Positions 50,106 to 57,946 of a stretch of DNA of 64,000 bases are shown here, one piece after another. Below the pieces are notes generated by a model. That model was given only the letters and a program-made list of their open reading frames with translations. It was not told the DNA's origin and made no database searches. Where the stretch lies: NCBI RefSeq assembly GCF_051251125.1, contig NZ_JBPCZL010000005.1; one strand, 5' to 3'. A program made the translations under genes and the position numbers. Source of the DNA: Carnimonas bestiolae. Lineage in GTDB: Bacteria; Pseudomonadota; Gammaproteobacteria; Pseudomonadales; Halomonadaceae. Numbering within the stretch: position 1 is the first letter of the stretch; the number at the start of each line of letters is the position of its first letter.

Positions 50106-50794
50106 ACCGACGCCTCGCTAGCGGCATTCAGCCCCATCTGCCAAAAGCGGGTCTCAAGCTGAGTCGCGGTAGTGAAAATGGCGCTGACTTCATCGAAACG
50201 TGACTCAGTGCCGCGTTCTCGCCATAGCTCATCCATCAACGCGAGCGCGCTTTTGACTCCATCGAGATAGGCGGCGTCACCGTAGTTATGAATCCACGCC
50301 GCGTAAGGATGTCGCTCAAGCTGAACATCAGGACGCTGCAGTAGCGTTAGCCCAATCTCGGCATAGCCCGCCACGCAGGGCAGCAAAGCGCTCAACAAGT
50401 CGAGCGAATCGCCAGCATGGCCTATATCCAGAACATAGCGCGTATAAGCGATGGTCTCGAAAGCTTCGGTCGCTGTTTGCAGCTGTTTTTCGTCGATTCC
50501 CCACTGCGCGCAGTAATGAATGTGCAGAGGAAGCTCATCGAGGGTGGCATTAAGGGAGGCGGTGGCGAAACGCATATGGCGGACTGAACGCAGCTTGCTA
50601 ACAAGCAGGGCGTAAGCACGAGCAAAATGTGTCAGAAAGAGATAGTCCTGCACCAGATAGTGCTTGAAGGCGGTAATTGGCAGGGTGCCTTTCGCCAACT
50701 GCTGGACAAAGGCGTGGTTAACGTAGGCGTGCCAGTTGCTGCCCGTATGCTCGCGCAAGCGGCCGTAGATGCCTTGATCAAACGAAGGAAGAAT
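50102..50794 (-). CDS. tenA: Aminopyrimidine aminohydrolase TenA (probable AUU start)
   Basis: A TenA/thiaminase II protein of 230 residues from the ATT at 50794, or 246 from the ATG at 50842. It hydrolyses aminopyrimidines from degraded thiamine to HMP. The family core is seen in HYLVQDYLFLTHFARAYAL, and the catalytic cysteine is in LLPCVAGYAEIG (Cys140 from the ATT). I prefer the ATT: a perfect AGGAGG lies seven bases ahead of it (50802-50807), and homologues start about here. ATG 50842 lies 8 bases past the riboswitch, with no ribosome binding site, and would put the AGGAGG inside the gene. First gene of tenA-thiZ-thiX-thiY. Confidence 0.8.
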   Translation of the reverse strand: MLPSFDQGIYGRLREHTGSNWHAYVNHAFVQQLAKGTLPITAFKHYLVQDYLFLTHFARAYALLVSKLRSVRHMRFATASLNATLDELPLHIHYCAQWGIDEKQLQTATEAFETIAYTRYVLDIGHAGDSLDLLSALLPCVAGYAEIGLTLLQRPDVQLERHPYAAWIHNYGDAAYLDGVKSALALMDELWRERGTESRFDEVSAIFTTATQLETRFWQMGLNAASEASV

Positions 50795-50801
50795 GACACA
50801 G

Positions 50802-50830
50802 CCTCCTGGTGAAAAGTGGACTCCAGGAAG
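50802..50830 (-). promoter_or_regulatory. Shine-Dalgarno-sequestering hairpin of the thi operon
   Basis: On the minus strand CTTCCTGG (50830-50823) pairs with CCAGGAGG (50809-50802), one G-U pair, 13-base loop. The stem covers the AGGAGG ribosome site of tenA. It lies 20 bases after the riboswitch, as an expression platform acting on translation would. Confidence 0.6.
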
Positions 50831-50849
50831 GCGAAAGAGCATTGTGCAA

Positions 50850-50940
50850 GAAGATGCCCATCCCTTCGCTGGAATAACCCAGATCAGGTTCGAAGGGTTT
50901 GGCTATCGCCATCTCAGTCCATCAGGACACCCCCTGGTAC
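50850..50940 (-). promoter_or_regulatory. TPP riboswitch (THI element)
   Basis: The minus strand shows the thi-box core in order: GGGGGTGTCC, then ACTGAGATGG, ACCCTTCGAACCTGATCTGG, TTATTCCAGCGAAGGGA and TGGGCATC. These are the pyrimidine-sensor (CTGAGA) and diphosphate-binding segments of the TPP aptamer. It controls the tenA-thiZXY operon and should switch it off when TPP is plentiful. Ends are approximate. From 50941 to 51160 I see no gene; the upstream promoter was not identified. Confidence 0.93.
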
Positions 50941-51160
50941 CCCCAGTTATACGTGATGTTGCGGGGTGCTGTCATCAGCCGCATGGATAAACGTGCGTAA
51001 CAAGACGGCTTCAGTACATGCACGCGTTCATCGAGAGCGGCAACGATGCCCATGGTGCCCTCTGCCAAGTGTCGCCAGTAATGGGTGGTGCTACCGACGA
51101 TAGAATTCTTGGACGTAGGCGTTAGCGGCTCGCTTTTGTGAAACGTGGGCATCGAGCATG

Positions 51161-51196
51161 AAAAAAACGGCCATCGGGGGTTACCCGATGGCCGTT
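51161..51196 (-). terminator. uvrA terminator
   Basis: A perfect 13-bp stem AACGGCCATCGGG (51166-51178) with its complement at 51184-51196, five-base loop; seven A residues at 51161-51167 form a U run on the minus strand. Just beyond the uvrA stop codon. Confidence 0.93.
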
Positions 51197-51218
51197 GTGC
51201 ATGCCCGTACGTGAGCGG

Positions 51219-54071
51219 CTATGCGTTAGCTTCACGCCGCTTTTGTGCGGCTTCGAGCATCGGCTTGAGGAAGCGGCCGGTGTGCGATATGTCGTTCTCC
51301 GCGACCTCTTCCGGGGTGCCGGTGGCGATAATCTGGCCGCCCCCCGAGCCGCCTTCCGGGCCAAGATCAATCAGCCAGTCAGCGGTTTTGATGACGTCGA
51401 GGTTGTGCTCGATCACCACGATGGAATTGCCCTGATCGCGCAGTCGGTGCAGTACCGTCAGCAGTTGGCGAATATCCTCGAAGTGCAGACCAGTGGTGGG
51501 CTCATCGAGAATATAGAGCGTTTTGCCGGTATCGCGTTTGGCCAACTCGCGGGCAAGCTTGATGCGCTGTGCCTCCCCGCCCGAGAGGGTAGTCGCGCTC
51601 TGGCCCAGCTTGACGTACGTTAGGCCAACGTCGATCAAGGTTTGCAAGCGCCGAGCGATGGCGGGCACCGGAGCGAAGAACTCCAGCGCATCCTCGACGG
51701 TCATTTCGAGCACTTCGTGAATGTTCTTGCCCTTGTACAGCACCTCGAGGGTTTCACGGTTGTAACGCTGACCGTGGCAGACATCGCAAGGCACATAGAT
51801 GTCGGGCAGGAAGTGCATTTCGACCTTGATCAAGCCGTCGCCCTGGCAGGCTTCGCAGCGCCCCCCTTTAACGTTGAAGCTGAAACGACCTGGCTTGTAG
51901 CCGCGCGCGCGTGCCTCCTGCGTGCCGGCAAACAGCTCACGAATAGCGGTGAAAATACCGGTGTAGGTGGCTGGGTTGGAGCGCGGCGTGCGTCCGATCG
52001 GGCTTTGATCAATGTCGATCATCTTGTCGAGATGATCGAGCCCCTTGATTGCGCTATACGGTGCCGGGGTGAGGGTAGTGGCACGGTTTAGATCACGGGC
52101 GGCGATCGGCATCAGCGTTGAGTTAATCAGCGTTGATTTACCCGAACCCGAGACGCCGGTAATGCAGACGAAACGGCCCAGCGGCAGATCAAGATCTACC
52201 TGCTGCAAATTGTTGCCGCTGGCTCCCTTGAGCTGAATCATCTTCTTCTCGTTGATCGGGAAGCGCTGGTGCGGTACCTCGATGCGCCGCTCGCCGCTCA
52301 GGTATTGGCCGGTCAGCGAACCTTCGGTGCGTTCTACCTCGTCGGGCGTGCCTTTAGCGACCACCTGGCCGCCGTGAACGCCTGCGCCCGGGCCGATATC
52401 AAGCACATAGTCGGCGGCGCGAATAGCGTCTTCGTCGTGCTCGACCACAATCACGGTGTTACCGAGATCGCGCAGTCGCTCGAGCGTTGCCAGCAGACGA
52501 TCGTTGTCGCGCTGGTGCAGACCGATGGATGGCTCATCGAGTATGTACATAACGCCGACGAGACCGGCACCGATTTGGCTGGCGAGTCGGATGCGCTGTG
52601 CTTCGCCGCCCGATAGGGTATCGGCGCTGCGCTCAAGCGTCAGGTAATCGAGCCCAACGTTGACCAGAAACTCGAGGCGGGTGCTGATCTCGTAAAGGAT
52701 CTTGACCGCGATCTCACCTTTGCGCCCTGGCAGTTGCATGGTGCTGAACAGCCGCTGAGCTTCGCCAACAGGCATGCGCGTAATCTCGGGCAATACGCGG
52801 TTATCAACAAAGACATTGCGCGCTTCCAAACGCAGACGCGAGCCGCCGCACGACGTACATGGGCGAATCGCCATGTATTTGGCGAGTTCTTCGCGCACAT
52901 GGTTGGAATCAGTGTCGTGATAGCGCCGATCGATATTGGGCATTACGCCCTCGAAGCTATGGTGGCGTTTCACCTGCTTGCCGCGATCATTAACGTAGCT
53001 GAATTCGACCTCTTCGCCACCGCTGCCGTGCAGTACGATATCGCGTGCCGAGGCTGGAAGGTCCTTCCATGGGGTTTCGAGCGAGAAGTCGTAATGTTTG
53101 GCTACCGCTTCGAGCAGTCCGAAATAGTAGATGCTGCGGCGATCCCAGCCTTTGATTACGCCTTCTGCCAGCGAGAGTTCGTGCTGGCGGATCAGCTTGT
53201 CAGGATCGAAGAAGTGATGCACGCCCAAGCCATCGCAGCTAGGGCAGGCACCCGCCGGGTTGTTGAACGAGAACAGCCGTGGTTCGAGCTCTGACAATGA
53301 GTAGCCGCACATGGGGCAGGCGAAACGCGATGAGAAGATCATCGGTTCACGCTCGCCGTCCATAAAGTGCAGCACAGCCGCTCCATCGGAGAGGTTAAGC
53401 GCTGTCTCGAAGGATTCAGCCAAGCGTTGTTCGAGCCCTTCGCGCACTTTTACGCGATCGACCACGACGCTGATATCGTGCTTCTTGTTCTTCTCGAGAG
53501 CAGGCACCTCGTCCAGTTCATAGACCACGCCATCGACTTGCGCACGCACGTAGCCAGTGGTGCGCAGCTCTTGCAGCAGCTGTAAATGTTCGCCTTTACG
53601 CCCTTTGATAATGGGGGCGAGCAGCATCAGCCGCGAACCCTCAGGGAGCGCTAGCGTTTGGTCGACCATTTGGGAAACGGTTTGCGCTTCCAGGTCGAGG
53701 CCGTGCTCGGGGCAGCGCGGTGTACCCGCACGTGCGTAGAGCAAGCGCAGGTAGTCGTAGATTTCGGTAATGGTACCGACGGTCGAGCGAGGATTATGTG
53801 AGGTTGATTTCTGCTCGATGGAGATAGCGGGTGAGAGCCCCTCGATGTGGTCGACATCGGGTTTTTCCATCATCGACAGGAATTGGCGCGCATAGGTAGA
53901 CAGCGATTCCACATAACGACGCTGCCCTTCGGCATAGAGGGTATCGAAGGCCAGTGATGACTTGCCGGAGCCTGACAGTCCGGTAATCACGATCAGCTTG
54001 TCGCGAGGCAGCTCGATATCCACATTTTTCAGATTGTGAGTGCGTGCACCGCGTACCTGAATTTGATCCAT
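51219..54071 (-). CDS. uvrA: Excinuclease ABC subunit A
   Basis: A 950-residue damage-recognition ATPase of nucleotide excision repair; acts with UvrB. Two ABC modules are seen: Walker A ITGLSGSGKSSLAFDT near residue 30 and ITGVSGSGKSTLINSTLM near 640, with signatures LSGGEAQRIRLA and LSGGEAQRIKLA. Zinc-finger cysteines are at CPMCGYSL...CPSCDG and CEACQGDG...CDVCHG. ATG 54071 is chosen for MDQIQVRGARTHNLKNVD, the family start; the open frame extends 36 codons upstream. Divergent from ssb. Confidence 0.98.
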   Translation of the reverse strand: MDQIQVRGARTHNLKNVDIELPRDKLIVITGLSGSGKSSLAFDTLYAEGQRRYVESLSTYARQFLSMMEKPDVDHIEGLSPAISIEQKSTSHNPRSTVGTITEIYDYLRLLYARAGTPRCPEHGLDLEAQTVSQMVDQTLALPEGSRLMLLAPIIKGRKGEHLQLLQELRTTGYVRAQVDGVVYELDEVPALEKNKKHDISVVVDRVKVREGLEQRLAESFETALNLSDGAAVLHFMDGEREPMIFSSRFACPMCGYSLSELEPRLFSFNNPAGACPSCDGLGVHHFFDPDKLIRQHELSLAEGVIKGWDRRSIYYFGLLEAVAKHYDFSLETPWKDLPASARDIVLHGSGGEEVEFSYVNDRGKQVKRHHSFEGVMPNIDRRYHDTDSNHVREELAKYMAIRPCTSCGGSRLRLEARNVFVDNRVLPEITRMPVGEAQRLFSTMQLPGRKGEIAVKILYEISTRLEFLVNVGLDYLTLERSADTLSGGEAQRIRLASQIGAGLVGVMYILDEPSIGLHQRDNDRLLATLERLRDLGNTVIVVEHDEDAIRAADYVLDIGPGAGVHGGQVVAKGTPDEVERTEGSLTGQYLSGERRIEVPHQRFPINEKKMIQLKGASGNNLQQVDLDLPLGRFVCITGVSGSGKSTLINSTLMPIAARDLNRATTLTPAPYSAIKGLDHLDKMIDIDQSPIGRTPRSNPATYTGIFTAIRELFAGTQEARARGYKPGRFSFNVKGGRCEACQGDGLIKVEMHFLPDIYVPCDVCHGQRYNRETLEVLYKGKNIHEVLEMTVEDALEFFAPVPAIARRLQTLIDVGLTYVKLGQSATTLSGGEAQRIKLARELAKRDTGKTLYILDEPTTGLHFEDIRQLLTVLHRLRDQGNSIVVIEHNLDVIKTADWLIDLGPEGGSGGGQIIATGTPEEVAENDISHTGRFLKPMLEAAQKRREANA

Positions 54072-54410
54072 AGTGACCTCTTGGGGAGTAAGCGACCTAC
54101 TATAGGTCATTCGTTGCGGGTCGTCCGCCCCTGATATGAAGTTATTGGCGTTCGCCTGAGCCAGTGCTGTGCCACGCAAAATAAAAGCACCGTTAACTTT
54201 AGGGAAACTGCATGTTGCCGTCTAACTCGGCGGAACGAGTGGCCGTCACAGCGTACGACGCGCGCTGCGTTAACGCGGTCGAGATAGAAGAGTGATTCAC
54301 CCCTCAAAGTTGGCTAGAATGTGCCGATAAGTTTGCGAATCCAGTGTGCCTCCAGGTGACTGGGAGCGTGGCTTCACCTTGAGATACCGAATAATCGAAG
54401 GAGAGCGGAT
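54072..54410. promoter_or_regulatory. uvrA/ssb divergent control region
   Basis: A 339-base spacer. In E. coli these two genes share a region with LexA boxes. I searched for CTGT-N8-ACAG spacing and saw none with a good fit, so SOS control here is not supported by sequence. No gene is visible in it. A GAAGGAGAG ribosome site for ssb is at 54398-54406. Confidence 0.55.
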
Positions 54411-54995
54411 ATGGCCCGCGGTGTGAACAAAGTGATCCTGATTGGCAACATTGGCCAGGATCCAGAAGTGCGCTTTATGCCTTCGGGCAACCCTGTCTGC
54501 AACCTGCGTCTTGCGACTACCGACTCGTGGAGCGATCGCCAGACCGGTCAGCGCCAGGAACGCACCGAGTGGCACTCCATTGTGCTGTTCAACAAGCTTG
54601 CCGAAATTGCCCAGCAGTACGTGAAAAAAGGCTCACGCCTGTACATCGAAGGTCGCTTGCAGACCCGCCAGTGGCAGGGGCAGGACGGCCAAAACCGCTA
54701 CTCGACCGAAATTGTCGCCAACGATATGCAGATGCTCGACTCTCGTGGCGGCGATGGAGGTAACAGTGGGGGTCAACAGGGCGGTTATCAACAGCAGAGT
54801 GGCGGCAATAACTATGCTGGTAACCAGGGCAACAACTATGGCGGTGGTCAGCCCAACCGTAGCAACCAGGGCGCACCGGCCAATTCAGCGCCTCAGCAAA
54901 ACGGCAACTTTGGTGGATCGCAGCAGAATAACCAAAGTTCAGGCGCGCCTAATCCGTCCAGCTTCGATGATTTCGACGACGAAATTCCATTCTAA
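54411..54995 (+). CDS. ssb: Single-stranded DNA-binding protein
   Basis: A 194-residue protein with an N-terminal OB fold (residues 1-110: RGVNKVILIGNIGQDPEVR, TEWHSIVLFNKLAEIAQQY, KGSRLYIEGRLQTRQW). A Gly/Gln/Asn-rich linker (about 115-180) follows, and the acidic tip DDFDDEIPF docks repair and replication proteins. Length typical for the Halomonas/Pseudomonas type. Confidence 0.98.
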   Translation: MARGVNKVILIGNIGQDPEVRFMPSGNPVCNLRLATTDSWSDRQTGQRQERTEWHSIVLFNKLAEIAQQYVKKGSRLYIEGRLQTRQWQGQDGQNRYSTEIVANDMQMLDSRGGDGGNSGGQQGGYQQQSGGNNYAGNQGNNYGGGQPNRSNQGAPANSAPQQNGNFGGSQQNNQSSGAPNPSSFDDFDDEIPF

Positions 54996-55035
54996 GCGGT
55001 AGCAGAGCGCTTAACGTGCTGCTTGCGCCATGTAG

Positions 55036-55061
55036 ACCCCACCTTTATTGGTGGGGTTTTT
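55036..55061 (+). terminator. ssb terminator
   Basis: ACCCCACC (55036-55043) pairs with GGTGGGGT (55050-55057), six-base loop, T run to 55061. Confidence 0.9.
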
Positions 55062-55167
55062 GTTGGTTATCTTTTACGGCAGAGTTGCTGATCCCGCGTA
55101 CGAAACGCCGGTGGGGTTCGAATATTTCCGGTCGTTCACTTGCATCGGCAGCGCACCGACGCTCATG

Positions 55168-55203
55168 AAAAAAGGCCCGCTCCATGTCGATGGAGCGGGC
55201 CTT
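55168..55203 (-). terminator. Terminator of the first paralog (55247-57607)
   Basis: A perfect 14-bp stem AAGGCCCGCTCCAT (55172-55185) with 55190-55203, GTCG loop, and A residues 55168-55173 as the minus-strand U run. About 44 bases beyond the stop codon. Confidence 0.93.
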
Positions 55204-55246
55204 CACCCTATTAGACTGTGATTATCCTATCTTGAGCCTGTGGCAA

Positions 55247-57607
55247 TTAGCGATAGGTGAGTTTCGCATGGACAAGTTTGCTGGAGGCCAATTGGAAGCG
55301 CTGCTGTGTTGTACCGGATGCTTTTCGAAACGCTCGCCATGCTGCGGCTTCATCCACGAAGATTGAGACTTCGGGCGGTGACCACCGCTTGACCTGGAAT
55401 GTGTGATCCCTGGGATCACGGGTGCTGTCGAAGTAAATCGCGAGGAATTGAATCTTGTCGCCCCACTGGTGAAGGTAGCCGTTGGCCTCGAACGATTGGA
55501 AGAGTTTGGTCATGTCTTTGCGAGTTTTATGCGCTTTTTGTTTCACCTCGACCAACTCGTCGATGGCGGTGCTCAATCCAATGATGATAGAGGCGATACC
55601 CAACCCGATGGCGATAGGCGGAAAAGCGGCTGATTCCAGGAATCCGTACGCTACGCCCATACCAATAGTCGAACCGGAAATGCTGAGAATGCTTGCAGAC
55701 AAGCCGAGAAAATCTCGGGTCTTTATCTTTGGTTTAGTGGAAATATCTATGATGGTAGAGACAAACCCAAGTATTTCGCCAGCAAAACCGACCAATGCGG
55801 CGCTGGCGCCGAACGCCTTCACCGCGCTCATGGCAGCAGAGGTGCTAATAGTTCCTGAGGTCATCGTCTCGATTTGACTGGAGATTTCAGTGACCGACTC
55901 CTCTACGATGAACTCAACGCTGTGCTCTCCGGTTGACTGCATCGCACGTGCAGGAGCCATTATCTCTTGCTCAAAGAAACTATTGATGAAGTTGGTCTCT
56001 TCGGCGAACGGCAACTCCGCGAAATTTCGCGAAATCTGGACAGCGGCTTCATCCATTGCTTCCAATGCAGGAATGGGCGCCATGCTAATTTCAGTGGCAA
56101 TGGTGCCGGCAGATCCCCAGATGGATTCACTAACCTGGTCAAGCCGCAGTGCTCGGGTTGCTAGCAGGAACGCTTTTTTGGCGGGACCGTTCAAGTATTG
56201 AATGAACTGCAAGCAGTTGCCCAAACCGCCATAGACACCCATGTAACGACTGATTAACGACAGCACTTTATTGGGAGGAATTTTTCCGCTCTCCATTTTC
56301 GGCTTGAGGTTAAGGGTGTCGTAGACCGCGCGTGTTACGTTGAACAAAAAGCCGATAGTTCCAAGCAATCCAGAGGTGTTCAGGGTTTTTAGCGCATCGG
56401 CAAATTTGTTCTTGGCGGTAACGTCAGTGAACGTTAATCGGCTGCCTCCAATAGAGTTTTCCAACGCTTCATCAATAACCCCAGGCGTTAGCACGACTTC
56501 TGCGGAAGAGCCGAGGTATGCGCCCCCCGACAGTACAATCATCAAGTTTTGGATTTCATTGCTGCGCTGAATGCCGGCGATATCGCTTTTATCGGTTGCC
56601 ATCGCATTGATGATGACCTGCAGCGCCGAAGCGGACGACTTGACCAAGCTGTTAGTGCTCGCCGCTACTGCAATTTTCATGCGCTCCAGCTCATAGGGAG
56701 CAACAGAGGTATCGAAGTAAGCTTCAGGGTCGTATCTGGCATCACCCAGGAAAGCGTATTTGATCAGCGTAGATAGCTGCGCTGAATGGCGTTCGATGGT
56801 AATGGCCGAAGCAGTTTTTCTGCTAAGAAATACCAGTGTCATAAGTTCGACATTGTAAAAGTATTCTGCCGCGCGCTTGATCTCATTAGGCTGCCGATCT
56901 TTTACTTCTTTTAGGTAGCGTTGATAGTTGTCGTAGGTGAACGACTTGTAGACTTCCTTATAGAACGTATTACCGGACACTTTTTTGCCATCGACAATCA
57001 CGCCTTTATTGACGAGTGTGAAGGCGGCAGCGTTCAGATAATCGAAGTAGGTTGATGTATCCTTGAAGGCGCTTCTGATCTCGCCTAATGCATGCTCATA
57101 GCCCGCGCTTGGATGGTCGCCGGCAGCAACAGGACCGTTTGCCATGTAGCGTACGTCGGCTGGATAGATGGGGAAGTTATCTTCGCCGCCCTTTGTCCCT
57201 TTAAAGATACCGCTGGTGCTGTATACGGCGTTGCCCCATAGGCCATAAGAGCAGGCTTCAACCAACTCATAAGCCTTGGCAAATTTGGTGCGTGATGCTA
57301 CTGAGCCGCTGTCGTTGATATAGCGCCAATTAGGAATGGCGTAGATTTGTTCTTCTTTTAACTGGCTTCCCCAGCGCAGCTTATTATTGGACTTGTAGCT
57401 GTGTCCAATGATGTTGAGAGCGCGTTGGCCGAGCGAAACACTTGGGCCTTCGGAGGGGCCATCATCGACGGTGCAGGCGAAAATATCTGAGTAGTGCGTG
57501 GTGAATATGCCATAACGTCGACGAACTTCGTTGAGCGTGTCAATTGCGTGTTGCGAGGGCACTGCAGGATGAGTCATTGCAGAATAAACATTGGAAGAAG
57601 TGGACAT
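55247..57607 (-). CDS. Unrecognised protein, paralog A of a three-gene family
   Basis: A 786-residue protein I do not recognise; paralogs B and C are the next two genes. No signal peptide: the first 40 residues are polar. Residues 20-280 form the most conserved part, with LGQRALNIIGHSY (59-71), IPNWRYIND (91-99), CSYGLWGNAVYS (119-130), FPIYPADVRYMANGP (145-159) and DYLNAAAFTLVNKGV (189-203). A helical middle follows (ISRYMGVYGGLGNCLQFIQY, 452-471). Hydrophobic stretches at about 591-621, 632-656 and 658-682 could insert in membranes. The C-terminal 85 residues hold NGYLHQWGDKIQFLAIYFD and RWSPPEVSIFVDEAAAWRAF. An AAGGA site precedes ATG 57607. Possible membrane-active secreted toxin; function unproven. 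Confidence 0.85.
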   Translation of the reverse strand: MSTSSNVYSAMTHPAVPSQHAIDTLNEVRRRYGIFTTHYSDIFACTVDDGPSEGPSVSLGQRALNIIGHSYKSNNKLRWGSQLKEEQIYAIPNWRYINDSGSVASRTKFAKAYELVEACSYGLWGNAVYSTSGIFKGTKGGEDNFPIYPADVRYMANGPVAAGDHPSAGYEHALGEIRSAFKDTSTYFDYLNAAAFTLVNKGVIVDGKKVSGNTFYKEVYKSFTYDNYQRYLKEVKDRQPNEIKRAAEYFYNVELMTLVFLSRKTASAITIERHSAQLSTLIKYAFLGDARYDPEAYFDTSVAPYELERMKIAVAASTNSLVKSSASALQVIINAMATDKSDIAGIQRSNEIQNLMIVLSGGAYLGSSAEVVLTPGVIDEALENSIGGSRLTFTDVTAKNKFADALKTLNTSGLLGTIGFLFNVTRAVYDTLNLKPKMESGKIPPNKVLSLISRYMGVYGGLGNCLQFIQYLNGPAKKAFLLATRALRLDQVSESIWGSAGTIATEISMAPIPALEAMDEAAVQISRNFAELPFAEETNFINSFFEQEIMAPARAMQSTGEHSVEFIVEESVTEISSQIETMTSGTISTSAAMSAVKAFGASAALVGFAGEILGFVSTIIDISTKPKIKTRDFLGLSASILSISGSTIGMGVAYGFLESAAFPPIAIGLGIASIIIGLSTAIDELVEVKQKAHKTRKDMTKLFQSFEANGYLHQWGDKIQFLAIYFDSTRDPRDHTFQVKRWSPPEVSIFVDEAAAWRAFRKASGTTQQRFQLASSKLVHAKLTYR

Positions 57608-57752
57608 GAGAAGTTTTCCTTGGCAACGGATAAATGATTAAAAGTTACTTGCTGACGTCGAGATTCGAGGGCAGCAACACTTAGCGATGCCATTGGCCTG
57701 GCACAGAAAAGATCACCATTGCCGCTGAAATTGGCCGCTGAAGCTAATAGGC

Positions 57753-57779
57753 ATATCGGCACTAGCGGGTCAGTTGTTA
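57753..57779 (-). promoter_or_regulatory. Sigma-28-like promoter element upstream of paralog A
   Basis: The minus strand has -10 GCCGATAT (57760-57753; FliA consensus GCCGATAA), 11 bases after TAACAACT (57779-57772; consensus TAAAGTTT). The spacer is as for FliA but the -35 fits only partly. Transcription would start near 57745, 138 bases before the gene. The same element precedes paralogs B and C. Confidence 0.45.
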
Positions 57780-57859
57780 ATACTTTTTGTCTATTCGGGG
57801 GGCGCTGCATCACCAAGCGCCAGGAGAGGAAAAGTAGCGGTGCGGAACGCTTGAAATCC

Positions 57860-57890
57860 CCCGAAAATCATCTGTTAGATGGTTTTCGGG
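57860..57890 (-). terminator. 14-bp hairpin between paralogs B and A
   Basis: CCCGAAAATCATCT (57860-57873) pairs with AGATGGTTTTCGGG (57877-57890), one G-U pair, three-base loop. It is located downstream of paralog B. The T tract is poor on either strand, so it may be a weak terminator or a 3'-end stabiliser. Confidence 0.6.
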
Positions 57891-57946
57891 AGGTTGGCGG
57901 TGCATGACGGAGGATCGAATTCCCTCTCAGCCATGCGTGTTCATCA

